Below are positions 15,091 through 21,966 of a stretch of DNA of 37,203 bases, piece after piece. This DNA is from an uncultured Nitriliruptoraceae bacterium (lineage in GTDB: Bacteria; Actinomycetota; Nitriliruptoria; Nitriliruptorales; Nitriliruptoraceae). The position numbers were made by a program, and so were the translations under genes. The stretch covers positions 1 to 37,203 of the forward strand of contig CAJXTG010000015.1 in the NCBI GenBank assembly GCA_913060655.1. Direction: 5' to 3'. Positions within the stretch are counted from its first letter, which is position 1. Every line of letters starts with the position of its first letter. The notes under the pieces were generated by a model. It ran no database searches, was not told where the DNA came from, and was given only the letters and a program-made list of their open reading frames with translations.

Positions 15091-16761
15091 TCAGGGCAGC
15101 AGCGGAGCGACGAGCTCGCGGACCGCGTCCGCATCGGGGAGCGAGAGCGCCTCGTGCGCGACCTCCCGGATCCGCTCGGCGTCGAGCTGGTCGACGAGCC
15201 AGCGGGTGCGGTCGATGCGCCCCGACGCGACCGACAGCTCGGTCACCCCGAGCCCGAGCAGCACGGCGGCGACGGCCGGGTCGCCCGCCGCCTCGCCGCA
15301 CACCCCGACGTGGATGCCGGCGGCGTCCGCCGCCCGGCACGTGCGCTCGATCAGCTGCAGCACCGCAGGGTTGGCCGCGTCCTGGTGGCTCCCGAGCGCG
15401 GCGTTGGTGCGGTCGGCGGCGGTGACGTACTGGGTGAGGTCGTTGGTGCCGATCGAGAAGAACGCGGCCCGGCGCGCCAGCGCCGGCGCGAGCAGCGCGG
15501 CCGCCGGCGTCTCGATCATCACGCCGAGCGGCGGTGGCGTCGTGCTGGCGAGCCGGGCGCGCTCCTCGAGCCGTGCCGAGCCGGCCTCGAGGTCGGCGAC
15601 GGCGCTCACCATCGGCAGCATCACGCGCAGCCGGTGCGGGTCGGCGACGCCGAGGAGCGCGTCGAGCTGCGTGTCGAACAGCGCCGGCTCGGCGAGCGAG
15701 AGGCGCAGACCGCGGACCCCGAGGAACGGGTTCTCCTCACGGGGCAGCCGGAGGTACGGAACCTCCTTGTCGCCGCCGATGTCGAGCGTGCGCACGATGG
15801 TCGGATCCTCGAACGCCTCGACGGCCGCCCGGTAGGCGTCGCGCTGCTCGTCGACGTCGGGGGCGTCGCCCCGCTCCAGGAACAGGAACTCGGAGCGCAG
15901 CAGGCCGATGCCGTCCGCCGCAGCCTCCACCGCGCCGTCCACGTCACCGCGACCGCCGACGTTCGCCGCGACGAGGATCCGCCGACCGGCGAACGTCACC
16001 CGCCGGCCGCGGTAGGTGCGCTGCTCGGCCGCGACCCGCGCGGCCGCCTCGATGCGCCGACTCGCGTCCTCCCGTGCGCTCGCGTCGGGTCCGACCACGA
16101 CCGCCCCGCCCTCGGCATCCACCAGCACCTCCGCAGCCGGGTCGGCCTCGAGGGCGGCGAGCAGCCCGGTCGCACCGACCACGGCGGGGATGCCCGCCGC
16201 CCGCGCGACGATCGCGGTGTGGGACGTCGGACCACCCTGCTCGGTGGCGATCGCGGCGACTCGGGCGAGGTCGAGGTGCACGGTGTCGGCGGGCGTGAGG
16301 TCGCGCGCGCACACGACGGCACCGTCGGGCAGCGTGGTGGGGGACGCGTCGATCCCGGCGACCGTGGCGACGAGCTCGCGGCCGACGGCGGCGACGTCGT
16401 CGGCGCGCTGGCGGAAGTACTCGTCCTCCATCGCGAGGAACATCGCGACGACCTCGGCGACGGCCGCTCGGATCGCTCCGACGAGCGGTGCACCCTCAGC
16501 GGTGCGCGTCGCGACGCCGCCGGCGAGGGCGGGGTCGGCCGCCATGAGCACGTAGGCCTCGAGGACCTCCGCCTCCTCCGCACGGCCCTCCGCTCGGACG
16601 GTCGCCGCAGCGTCGGTGAGGCGCGCCGCAGTCGCGGCGGCGACGTCGTCGAACGAGCGGTCGGTGGCCAGGTCGTCAGCGACGTCGGCCGCGGCGATGA
16701 CGGCCGCCGGGCCGATCGCGACCCCCTCGGACGCGACGCGCGCCGTCAGCGTGCGGCTCAC
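15091..16761 (-). CDS. ptsI: PTS Enzyme I (phosphoenolpyruvate-protein phosphotransferase)
   Basis: A 556-residue Enzyme I, close to the usual length, which moves phosphate from phosphoenolpyruvate to HPr. The N-terminal half has GVAIGPA, the helical HPr-binding insertion and the phospho-histidine in GGPTSHTAIVARAAGIPAVVG (His181). The C-terminal PEP-binding TIM barrel has GIGLLRSEFLF, DIGGDKEVPYLRLPREENPF, LGVMIETPAAALLAP, FSIGTNDLTQYV and VGVCGEAAGDP with the catalytic Cys. The GTG start overlaps the preceding dehydrogenase stop (GTGA), making it the last gene of the sugar operon rather than part of a separate ptsHI unit. HPr lies at the other end, at 21668. Confidence 0.96.
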   Translation of the reverse strand: MSRTLTARVASEGVAIGPAAVIAAADVADDLATDRSFDDVAAATAARLTDAAATVRAEGRAEEAEVLEAYVLMAADPALAGGVATRTAEGAPLVGAIRAAVAEVVAMFLAMEDEYFRQRADDVAAVGRELVATVAGIDASPTTLPDGAVVCARDLTPADTVHLDLARVAAIATEQGGPTSHTAIVARAAGIPAVVGATGLLAALEADPAAEVLVDAEGGAVVVGPDASAREDASRRIEAAARVAAEQRTYRGRRVTFAGRRILVAANVGGRGDVDGAVEAAADGIGLLRSEFLFLERGDAPDVDEQRDAYRAAVEAFEDPTIVRTLDIGGDKEVPYLRLPREENPFLGVRGLRLSLAEPALFDTQLDALLGVADPHRLRVMLPMVSAVADLEAGSARLEERARLASTTPPPLGVMIETPAAALLAPALARRAAFFSIGTNDLTQYVTAADRTNAALGSHQDAANPAVLQLIERTCRAADAAGIHVGVCGEAAGDPAVAAVLLGLGVTELSVASGRIDRTRWLVDQLDAERIREVAHEALSLPDADAVRELVAPLLP

Positions 16762-17822
16762 GGTTCGACGACGACCTTGATGGCGTCGCCCTCCCCGATC
16801 GCGGCGATCGCGTCGACGATGTCCTCCAGCCCGAAGCGATGCGTGATGAGGTCCGCGACGGGGACCGCATCGGAGGCGATGAGCCCCAGCGCGCGCCGGT
16901 TGTGCGCGGGGCTCGACCCGTTCGCGCCCATGAGCATCAGCTCGCGGTAGTGGACGATGTTCGAGTCGCAGCGGATGAACGGGTCGTCCTTCGGGAGCCC
17001 GCCGAAGAAGCTGATGCGCCCCTGAGGGGCGGCGAGGGCGATCGCCTGCTCCTGCGCGGCGGCGGCCGGCGCGGCGGTGATGATGACGCTCGGGCCGCGA
17101 CCGTCGCTGAGCCCACGGACGGTGTCGGCGAGCACCTCACCGTCGGGGTCGGCGGAGAGGTCGACGCTCGCGTCGGGGGCGACGAGCCCCGCGGAGCGCT
17201 CGAGCCGGCGTCCGTTGATGTCGGCGAGGACGACGGAGGCGGCGCCGGCGGCGCGTGCGAGCCGGACGTGCAGGCAGCCGATCGGCCCCGCACCCATCAC
17301 GAGCACGTCGTCACCCTCCGTGACGCCCACGAGCTCCTGGGCGTTGAGCGCGCAGGCGAGGGGCTCGGTCACGGCGGCCTCGGCGTGGGTGACGCCGGCC
17401 GGGATGATGTTGAGGCCGTCGACGCGGGTGACCGCGGCGGGGACCATCATGAACTCGGCGAACCCGCCCGGGTACTGGTAGCCCATCGACGTCTGGTTCG
17501 GACACACCGTCATGCGGTCGTGCCGGCAGTACCAGCACTCGCCGCAGGGCACGGCGGCGATGACCTGTGCGCCGTCGCCGACCGCGACGCCCTCGACGCC
17601 CGAGCCGACGGCGACGACCTCGCCGGCGAGCTCGTGCCCGATGACCATGGGCGGCTCGAGGCGCGGGTGTCCGTGCCGCATGATCTTCGCGTCGGTCCCG
17701 CAGGCCGCGGTCGCGCGCATGCGCAGCAGCACCTCGCCCGGCCCGGGGTCCCCCGGACGGGGGACGTCCTCGACGGCCAGGTCACCAGGACCTCGGAACA
17801 TCGCGCCGCGCATCGTGGTCAT
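16758..17822 (-). CDS. Zinc-dependent alcohol/polyol dehydrogenase (candidate hexitol-phosphate dehydrogenase)
   Basis: A 354-residue medium-chain zinc dehydrogenase. Catalytic zinc ligands are Cys41 (ACGTD) and His63-Glu64 (IGHELAGEV); the structural zinc loop is Cys93, Cys96, Cys99 and Cys107 (PCGECWYCRHDRMTVC). VLVMGAGPIGCLHVRLARA is the NAD-binding motif and VVLADIN ends in an acidic residue favouring NAD. The family includes sorbitol and galactitol-1-phosphate dehydrogenases. It lies between IIA and Enzyme I, and no MtlD-type mannitol-1-phosphate dehydrogenase is nearby, so it probably oxidises the phosphorylated polyol delivered by this PTS. I chose ATG 17822; the second ATG at 17813 is also possible. 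Substrate is inferred from context. Confidence 0.82.
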   Translation of the reverse strand: MTTMRGAMFRGPGDLAVEDVPRPGDPGPGEVLLRMRATAACGTDAKIMRHGHPRLEPPMVIGHELAGEVVAVGSGVEGVAVGDGAQVIAAVPCGECWYCRHDRMTVCPNQTSMGYQYPGGFAEFMMVPAAVTRVDGLNIIPAGVTHAEAAVTEPLACALNAQELVGVTEGDDVLVMGAGPIGCLHVRLARAAGAASVVLADINGRRLERSAGLVAPDASVDLSADPDGEVLADTVRGLSDGRGPSVIITAAPAAAAQEQAIALAAPQGRISFFGGLPKDDPFIRCDSNIVHYRELMLMGANGSSPAHNRRALGLIASDAVPVADLITHRFGLEDIVDAIAAIGEGDAIKVVVEP

Positions 17823-17824
17823 CC

Positions 17825-18271
17825 TCAGCCCTCGGTCCCGCTCGCGAGGATCGCGAGCACCTCGTCGGGGTCGGTCGCCGCGCGCAGCGCCGCAGCGCGC
17901 TCCGGGTCGCCGAGCACGCGGGCGAGCCCACCGAGCACCGCCATGTGCTCGTCGCCGCGCGCAGCGATGCCGATGCACACGGTCACGGTCTGTCCGTCCC
18001 AGTCGACCCCGTCCGGGAAGCGGAGATGGACGAGCGCCGTGCGCTCCACCAGCGCACGGGACTCGTCCGTCCCGTGGGGGATGGCGACGCCCTCCCCCAG
18101 GTAGGAGGAGAAGGTGAGCTCACGCTCGACCATCGCCTCCGCGTACCCCTCCCGGACCGCGCCGAGCCGCGCGAGGACCTCCCCCGCGCGGCTGACCGCC
18201 TCGATGCGGTCCGCTGCGGCGCAGTCCGTGAGGATGGCGTCGCGGTCCAGAAGCTCCGCGACGTCAGCCAC
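17825..18271 (-). CDS. PTS mannitol/fructose-type IIA protein
   Basis: A 148-residue PTS EIIA domain of the fructose-mannitol family (PTS_EIIA type 2). The phosphorylated histidine is His66 in LGEGVAIPHGTDESRALV, at the position expected for MtlF-like proteins. The helical N terminus (VAELLDRDAILTDC) and the C-terminal helix with AALRAATDPDEVLAILAS are also typical. It receives phosphate from HPr and passes it to Cys18 of the IIB protein. The GTG start at 18271 overlaps the IIB gene by 8 bases and has a GGAGGGGAG site about 10 bases upstream. It is a free-standing IIA rather than fused to IIBC. Confidence 0.9.
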   Translation of the reverse strand: MADVAELLDRDAILTDCAAADRIEAVSRAGEVLARLGAVREGYAEAMVERELTFSSYLGEGVAIPHGTDESRALVERTALVHLRFPDGVDWDGQTVTVCIGIAARGDEHMAVLGGLARVLGDPERAAALRAATDPDEVLAILASGTEG

Positions 18272-18581
18272 CGATGGTGCTCCCCTCCCTCAGCGCCGCC
18301 TCGAGCCCGTCGAAGGCGGGATCGCCCAGGAACAGGTCGAACGCGACGATCGGCGTGCCGGGAGCCGCCTGGGACGCGCGCTTGGCGAGTCCCCGGTGAC
18401 AGACGACGACGTCCGCGTCATCGTCGGTCAGGCGGTTCACCGGGAGGTGCGTGACGGTGACGTCCAGCGCGGCGAAGCGCTGGCTGAGCGAGCTCGTGAG
18501 CATCACACTCGAGCCCATCCCCGCCTCGCAGGCGACGACGATGCGTCGCACCTCGGAGCCATCGATGGTCGGCACGGTCAC
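18264..18581 (-). CDS. PTS mannitol-type IIB protein
   Basis: A 105-residue IIB of the mannitol/lactitol type. RRIVVACEAGMGSSVMLTS carries the phospho-cysteine (Cys18) in the CxAGMGSS loop that distinguishes mannitol IIB from fructose IIB. A Rossmann-like alternation follows, with DADVVVCHRGLAKRA and PIVAFDLFLGDP. It hands phosphate to the sugar at the IIC permease. It begins with a GTG overlapping the IIC stop (GTGA). In most bacteria IIC and IIB are one MtlA polypeptide; here they are split at that junction. Confidence 0.9.
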   Translation of the reverse strand: MTVPTIDGSEVRRIVVACEAGMGSSVMLTSSLSQRFAALDVTVTHLPVNRLTDDDADVVVCHRGLAKRASQAAPGTPIVAFDLFLGDPAFDGLEAALREGSTIGG

Positions 18582-19684
18582 CCTCCGTACTTGTTGGCCT
18601 GCGACTGCTCCTGCGCGCTGGCCAGGTCGGACTCACCGGCCTCGTCCTTCTCCATGCGGAGCAGGGCTGAGGCGATGAGGAAGGAGACCCCCGTCGCGAC
18701 CACGATCCCCGCGAGCGAGCCGAAGTATCCGCCGCGAGGAGTCACCGTGAGGTAGGCGAAGATCGAGCCGGGGGACGGCGTGGCCACGAGACCCGCGCCG
18801 GTCGCGAGGAACGTCGCGACACCGGCCGCGCCACCACCGATGACGGCGAGGACGAGGCGCGGCTTCATCAGCACGTACGGGAAATAGATCTCGTGGATCC
18901 CGCCGAAGAAGTGGATGATGATGGCTCCCGGAGCCGACGGACGCAGCGCCCGCGGACCGACGAACCAGTAGGCGAGCAGGACGCCCAGGCCCGGACCGGG
19001 GTTGGTCTCGAGCATGAACATGATCGACTTCCCGGTCTCGGCCGCCTCGGCGACGCCGATGGGTGCGAGGACCCCGAAGTTGATCGCGTTGTTGAGGAAC
19101 AGGATCTTCGCCGGCTCGATCAGGAGCGAGGCCAGCGGCAGGACGCCCGTGTCGACGAGCACCTGGACGCCGCTCCCGAGCGTGTCCGCGAGCGCGGACG
19201 CGATCGGACCGATCCCCAGGTAGCCGAGGATGGCGACGAGGACGCCGAGGATGCCCAGCGAGAAGTTGTTGACGAGCATCTCGAACCCGACCTTGGTGCG
19301 CGGGACGAGGACCTCGTCGAGCTTCTTCAGCAGCCATGCCGCGAGCGGACCCATGATCATGGCGCCGAGGAACTGCGGGATGTCGGAACCGACGACGATG
19401 CCCATCGTGGCCACGGCGCCGATGACGGCACCGCGCTGGTCGTGCACGAGTCGTCCGCCCGTGTAGCCGATCAGGACCGGCAGCAGGGTGACGATGATCG
19501 GGCCGACCATCTCGGCCAGCTGTTCGTTGGGCAGCCATCCCGTCGGGATGAACAGTGCGGTCAGCAGCCCCCAGGCGATGAACGCCCCGATGTTCGGGAT
19601 GACCATCGCTGCAAGGTTGCCGCCGAGCTGCTGCAGGCGGGCCCGAAGGTCCGCGCCGGAGGCAGCACCGGTGCTTGCGCTCAT
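18578..19684 (-). CDS. mtlA: PTS mannitol-type IIC permease
   Basis: A 368-residue integral membrane permease matching the IIC part of MtlA. Diagnostic stretches are MVIPNIGAFIAWGLLTALFI then PTGWLPNEQLAEMVGP, LLPVLIGYTGGRLV, VGSDIPQFLGAMIMGPLAAW, and the substrate-site signature FFGGIHEIYFPYVLMKP, which is nearly invariant in mannitol and related hexitol permeases. I see about eight hydrophobic segments. The C-terminal tail after about residue 345 is polar and ends KYGG, where a fused IIB would normally begin. ATG 19684 overlaps the kinase stop (ATGA) and has GGGAGAGAG upstream. Mannitol is the likeliest substrate; another hexitol is possible. Confidence 0.92.
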   Translation of the reverse strand: MSASTGAASGADLRARLQQLGGNLAAMVIPNIGAFIAWGLLTALFIPTGWLPNEQLAEMVGPIIVTLLPVLIGYTGGRLVHDQRGAVIGAVATMGIVVGSDIPQFLGAMIMGPLAAWLLKKLDEVLVPRTKVGFEMLVNNFSLGILGVLVAILGYLGIGPIASALADTLGSGVQVLVDTGVLPLASLLIEPAKILFLNNAINFGVLAPIGVAEAAETGKSIMFMLETNPGPGLGVLLAYWFVGPRALRPSAPGAIIIHFFGGIHEIYFPYVLMKPRLVLAVIGGGAAGVATFLATGAGLVATPSPGSIFAYLTVTPRGGYFGSLAGIVVATGVSFLIASALLRMEKDEAGESDLASAQEQSQANKYGG

Positions 19685-20736
19685 GCTCTCTCTCCCAATG
19701 AAGCGCGGTCTCCCTGTGACACCGCGGTTGTCGTCCCGTTCCCCGCCGTCCGAGCCTCACTGCGGCTCCGGCTGGGTCGGGGCGGTTCGAACCCCTCCGT
19801 GAGGTTCACGGAGGGGACGTCGAGCGATGCGGGACCGGCGATGGCCCCGATCGGACGCTGGACGGCGGCCGCACCGAAGGCGACCGCGTGCCGGAGGGCC
19901 TCGACGGGGCCCGATCCGACGTGGCTGAGGTAGCCGGCGAGCAGGGCGTCGCCCGCGCCGACCGTGGTGCGCACGCGCACCGGCGGCGCCTCCGCGGTGA
20001 GGACCGCGCCCTCACCGACGAGGACCGCGCCCTCGGGGCCGAGCGAGACCAGCACGGTCCCGACGCCCGCGGCGTGGAGCTGCTGCGCGCCCGCGACGAC
20101 GTCGGCGAACGTGGGGAGCGGCCGTGCGCACAGCTCCTCGAGCTCGGTCAGGTTCGGCTTGATGACGTCGGGGGCCACCGCGACCGCCCCACGCAGCGCC
20201 TCGCCCGATGAGTCGACGGCGACGTGGACGCGGGCGGCGACCCGGTCGCGCACGCGTCCGATGACGTCGGCGAGCAGGGTGTCGGGCGCACCCGGCGTGA
20301 GGCTCCCGCAGCAGACCAGCCAGACCGGCTCGTCGGGCGCGCTCACCGCTGCGTCCCCCACGACCTCGACGACCCGCTCGACGAGCGCACCGACCTCCGC
20401 AGGACTCATCGTCGGGCCCGAGGCGTTGACCTTGGTCACCCCGCCCTCGGGGTCGGTGAGCGTCACGTTGCAGCGCAGGTCACCGGCGACGGGGACCGCA
20501 TCGATGTCGATGCCGTCGGCTCGCAGCAGCTCGCGGACCGACTCGCCGGTGGGGCCACCGATCGGCAGGACCGCCCGGACCGCGACGCCGTGGGCACGGA
20601 GCACCCGGGCGACGTTCACACCCTTCCCGCCCGCCTCGACCCAGTCCCGGCCCGCGCGGTGCACGGTGCCCGGCATGAGGCGCTCGACCGCGTACGTGCG
20701 GTCGATCCCGGGGTTCGGCGTGAGCGTGACGATCAT
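19681..20736 (-). CDS. fruK: PfkB-family 1-phosphofructokinase
   Basis: A 351-residue PfkB/ribokinase-superfamily kinase. MIVTLTPNPGIDRTYAVERL is the 1-phosphofructokinase opening; WVEAGGKGVNVARVL is PfkB signature 1, and VRTTVGAGDALLAGYLSHVG is signature 2 with the catalytic base Asp263. It should phosphorylate a hexulose phosphate, most likely fructose-1-phosphate to the 1,6-bisphosphate; a tagatose-6-phosphate kinase cannot be excluded. The fold ends near SVNLTEGFE. The last 35 or so residues (PSRSRSEARTAGNGTTTAVS onward) are low-complexity and unlike the family, and begin directly after a perfect DNA hairpin. ATG 20736 overlaps the deoR stop and its own stop overlaps mtlA, so it sits in a tight operon. 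Confidence 0.88.
   Translation of the reverse strand: MIVTLTPNPGIDRTYAVERLMPGTVHRAGRDWVEAGGKGVNVARVLRAHGVAVRAVLPIGGPTGESVRELLRADGIDIDAVPVAGDLRCNVTLTDPEGGVTKVNASGPTMSPAEVGALVERVVEVVGDAAVSAPDEPVWLVCCGSLTPGAPDTLLADVIGRVRDRVAARVHVAVDSSGEALRGAVAVAPDVIKPNLTELEELCARPLPTFADVVAGAQQLHAAGVGTVLVSLGPEGAVLVGEGAVLTAEAPPVRVRTTVGAGDALLAGYLSHVGSGPVEALRHAVAFGAAAVQRPIGAIAGPASLDVPSVNLTEGFEPPRPSRSRSEARTAGNGTTTAVSQGDRASLGERA
19792..19816. repeat. Perfect 11-bp inverted repeat at the 3' end of the kinase domain
   Basis: CCCCTCCGTGA (19792-19802) and TCACGGAGGGG (19806-19816) pair perfectly across a 3-base loop. It encodes the last family-like residues of the kinase (SVNLTEG), about 110 bases before mtlA. No T run follows. 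It could be an intra-operon attenuator, an mRNA processing or stabilising hairpin between kinase and permease, or a protein-binding site. Confidence 0.7.
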
Positions 20737-21497
20737 GCGAGCAGGACCCGCACGCCCGCGTCCTCGATCTCACGCGCGAGGTCGGTGTCGAGGGCCGTGT
20801 CGGTGATGAACGTGTCGATGTCGGCCGGCTCACCGAAGCGCTGGAAGTGGTCGTTGCCGACCTTGGTGCGGTCGGCGAGCAGCACGGTGCGGCGGGCCGA
20901 GGCGATGACGGCGCGCTTCACCGCGGCCTCGTTCACGTCGGAGGTCGTGAGTCCCCGCTCCAGCGAGAAGCCGTTGGTCGCGAGGAACGCGACGTCGACG
21001 TACACCTCGCGGAGCGCCTCGAGCGCCCAGGCGTCGACCGTCGCGAGCGTGCGGGGCCGCAGCCGGCCTCCGAGGAACAGCACGGTCAGGTTGGGCCGCA
21101 GGCTGAGCGTGTCGAGCAGGTTCACCGCGTTGGTGACGACGGTGAGCGCGCGGTCGGTCGGGAGCAGCTCGGCGAGGCGCTTGGTCGTCGTGCCGGCGTC
21201 GAGGAAGATCGCGCCCTCGTCGTCGGGGAGCTCGGCGAGGGCCGCGCGAGCGATGCGGGCCTTCTCGTCGGTGAGGAGCCGGTCCCGGGTGGCGACCTCG
21301 GGCTCGAACCCGAGCCGCTCGATCGGGATCGCCCCGCCGTGGACCCTCCGGAGCACGCCGCGACGCTCGAGGACGGTCAGGTCGCGGCGGACGGTCTCCG
21401 GCGTGACGCCGAAGTCGGCCGCGAGGGTTCCGACCTCGACCCGACCCTGCTCGCGGGCGCGCGCGAGCGTCGCCAGCTGCCGCTCCTCCGCGTACAT
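20733..21497 (-). CDS. DeoR-family transcriptional regulator of the sugar operon
   Basis: A 254-residue DeoR/GlpR-type regulator. The N-terminal winged helix (about residues 3-56) includes VEVGTLAADFGVTPETVRRD and LERRGVLRRVHGGAIP, the family signature. The C-terminal sugar-phosphate-sensing domain has IFLDAGTTTKRLAELL (from Asp100) and later VAFLATNGFSLERGLTTSDV then NEAAVKRAVI. Such repressors release DNA on binding a phosphorylated sugar, here probably the kinase substrate or product. I prefer ATG 21497 with GGGGGAG upstream; a GTG at 21536 would add 13 residues but lacks a ribosome-binding site. It is the first gene of the operon, so the system is likely autoregulated through the operator at 21566-21610. 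Confidence 0.92.
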   Translation of the reverse strand: MYAEERQLATLARAREQGRVEVGTLAADFGVTPETVRRDLTVLERRGVLRRVHGGAIPIERLGFEPEVATRDRLLTDEKARIARAALAELPDDEGAIFLDAGTTTKRLAELLPTDRALTVVTNAVNLLDTLSLRPNLTVLFLGGRLRPRTLATVDAWALEALREVYVDVAFLATNGFSLERGLTTSDVNEAAVKRAVIASARRTVLLADRTKVGNDHFQRFGEPADIDTFITDTALDTDLAREIEDAGVRVLLA

Positions 21498-21565
21498 GCT
21501 CCCCCCGGCCGTCCGGGGCGCTCCCACGCCCCACACCTTCGGCTTCCTGCGACTGCCTGCGAAGG

Positions 21566-21617
21566 TGTCCGTTTCTCTTCGTTCTGGACGCTACCAAACA
21601 CAAACGGACATGGTCAA
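21566..21617 (-). promoter_or_regulatory. Promoter and operator of the deoR-fruK-PTS operon
   Basis: On the minus strand TTGACC (21617-21612) and TAGCGT (21593-21588) are separated by 18 bases, the best -35/-10 pair in the window. AAACGGACA (21602-21610) and TGTCCGTTT (21566-21574) form a perfect 9-bp inverted repeat, 36 bases centre to centre. One arm sits between -35 and -10 and the other just after the expected start of transcription. CGTTT/CGTTC half sites also recur between them. This is the layout expected for a DeoR-family repressor site. The stretch is visibly more A/T-rich than its surroundings. Confidence 0.75.
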
Positions 21618-21654
21618 GCAGCGGCGGTCGCCGGAGCACCGCAGTCTGATGACC

Positions 21655-21675
21655 GCCGGGACCGGCCTCAGCCGG
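21655..21675 (-). terminator. Possible hairpin after ptsH
   Basis: Two overlapping short stems are possible at the end of the HPr gene: GCCGG-GA-CCGGC (21655-21666) and CCGGC-CTCA-GCCGG (21662-21675), the second including the stop codon. With the deoR promoter just downstream, it may separate the HPr transcript from the sugar operon. The stems are only 5 bp, so support is weak. Confidence 0.3.
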
Positions 21676-21922
21676 CGGCGAGGACCGCCCGGAGCGCGTC
21701 GAGGGCCGCCTCGGCGTCCTCGCCGTCCGCCTCGACGACGATCGTCGCGCCGGTGCCGGCCTGGAGCTGCAGCACGGACAGGAGCGACTTGGCGTCCGCG
21801 CTGCGCTCCCCGCAGGTCACGCGCACGTCCGCAGCGAACCCGCTCGCGACGCGCACGAACTCCGCGGCGGGGCGCGCGTGCAGCCCGACCTCGTCGGTGA
21901 TGGTGTGCTCGAAGGCGGCCAT
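21668..21922 (-). CDS. ptsH: PTS phosphocarrier protein HPr
   Basis: An 84-residue HPr of normal size. The phosphorylated histidine is His15 in EVGLHARPAAEFV. Ser46 lies in ADAKSLLSVLQLQ, the regulatory serine of HPr-kinase organisms; whether such a kinase exists here is unknown. The C-terminal helix is EDAEAALDALRAVL. It carries phosphate from Enzyme I (15091-16761) to the IIA protein (17825-18271). The ATG at 21922 has a GGAGGGAG site. It precedes the deoR operon on the same strand but is separated from it by a 170-base gap with its own strong promoter, so HPr may be made independently of the sugar. Confidence 0.96.
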   Translation of the reverse strand: MAAFEHTITDEVGLHARPAAEFVRVASGFAADVRVTCGERSADAKSLLSVLQLQAGTGATIVVEADGEDAEAALDALRAVLAAG

Positions 21923-21953
21923 GTCCGCTCCCTCCCCCGTCGGACGGGCGCGG

Positions 21954-21959
21954 AGCCTA
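21954..21959 (-). promoter_or_regulatory. Candidate -10 element of ptsH
   Basis: TAGGCT on the minus strand (21959 to 21954), in the extended context GCTAGGCT, lies 31 bases before the ptsH ATG, leaving a short leader containing the ribosome-binding site. It lies in the 44-base gap after the sulfhydrylase stop. No -35 at normal spacing is evident. Confidence 0.35.
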
Positions 21960-21966
21960 GCGACGG

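Noticed and set aside
21498-21536. GTG at 21536 as the start of the DeoR regulator.
   Set aside because: It has no ribosome-binding site and adds residues not expected before the MYAEERQ family-type N terminus; ATG 21497 has GGGGGAG upstream.
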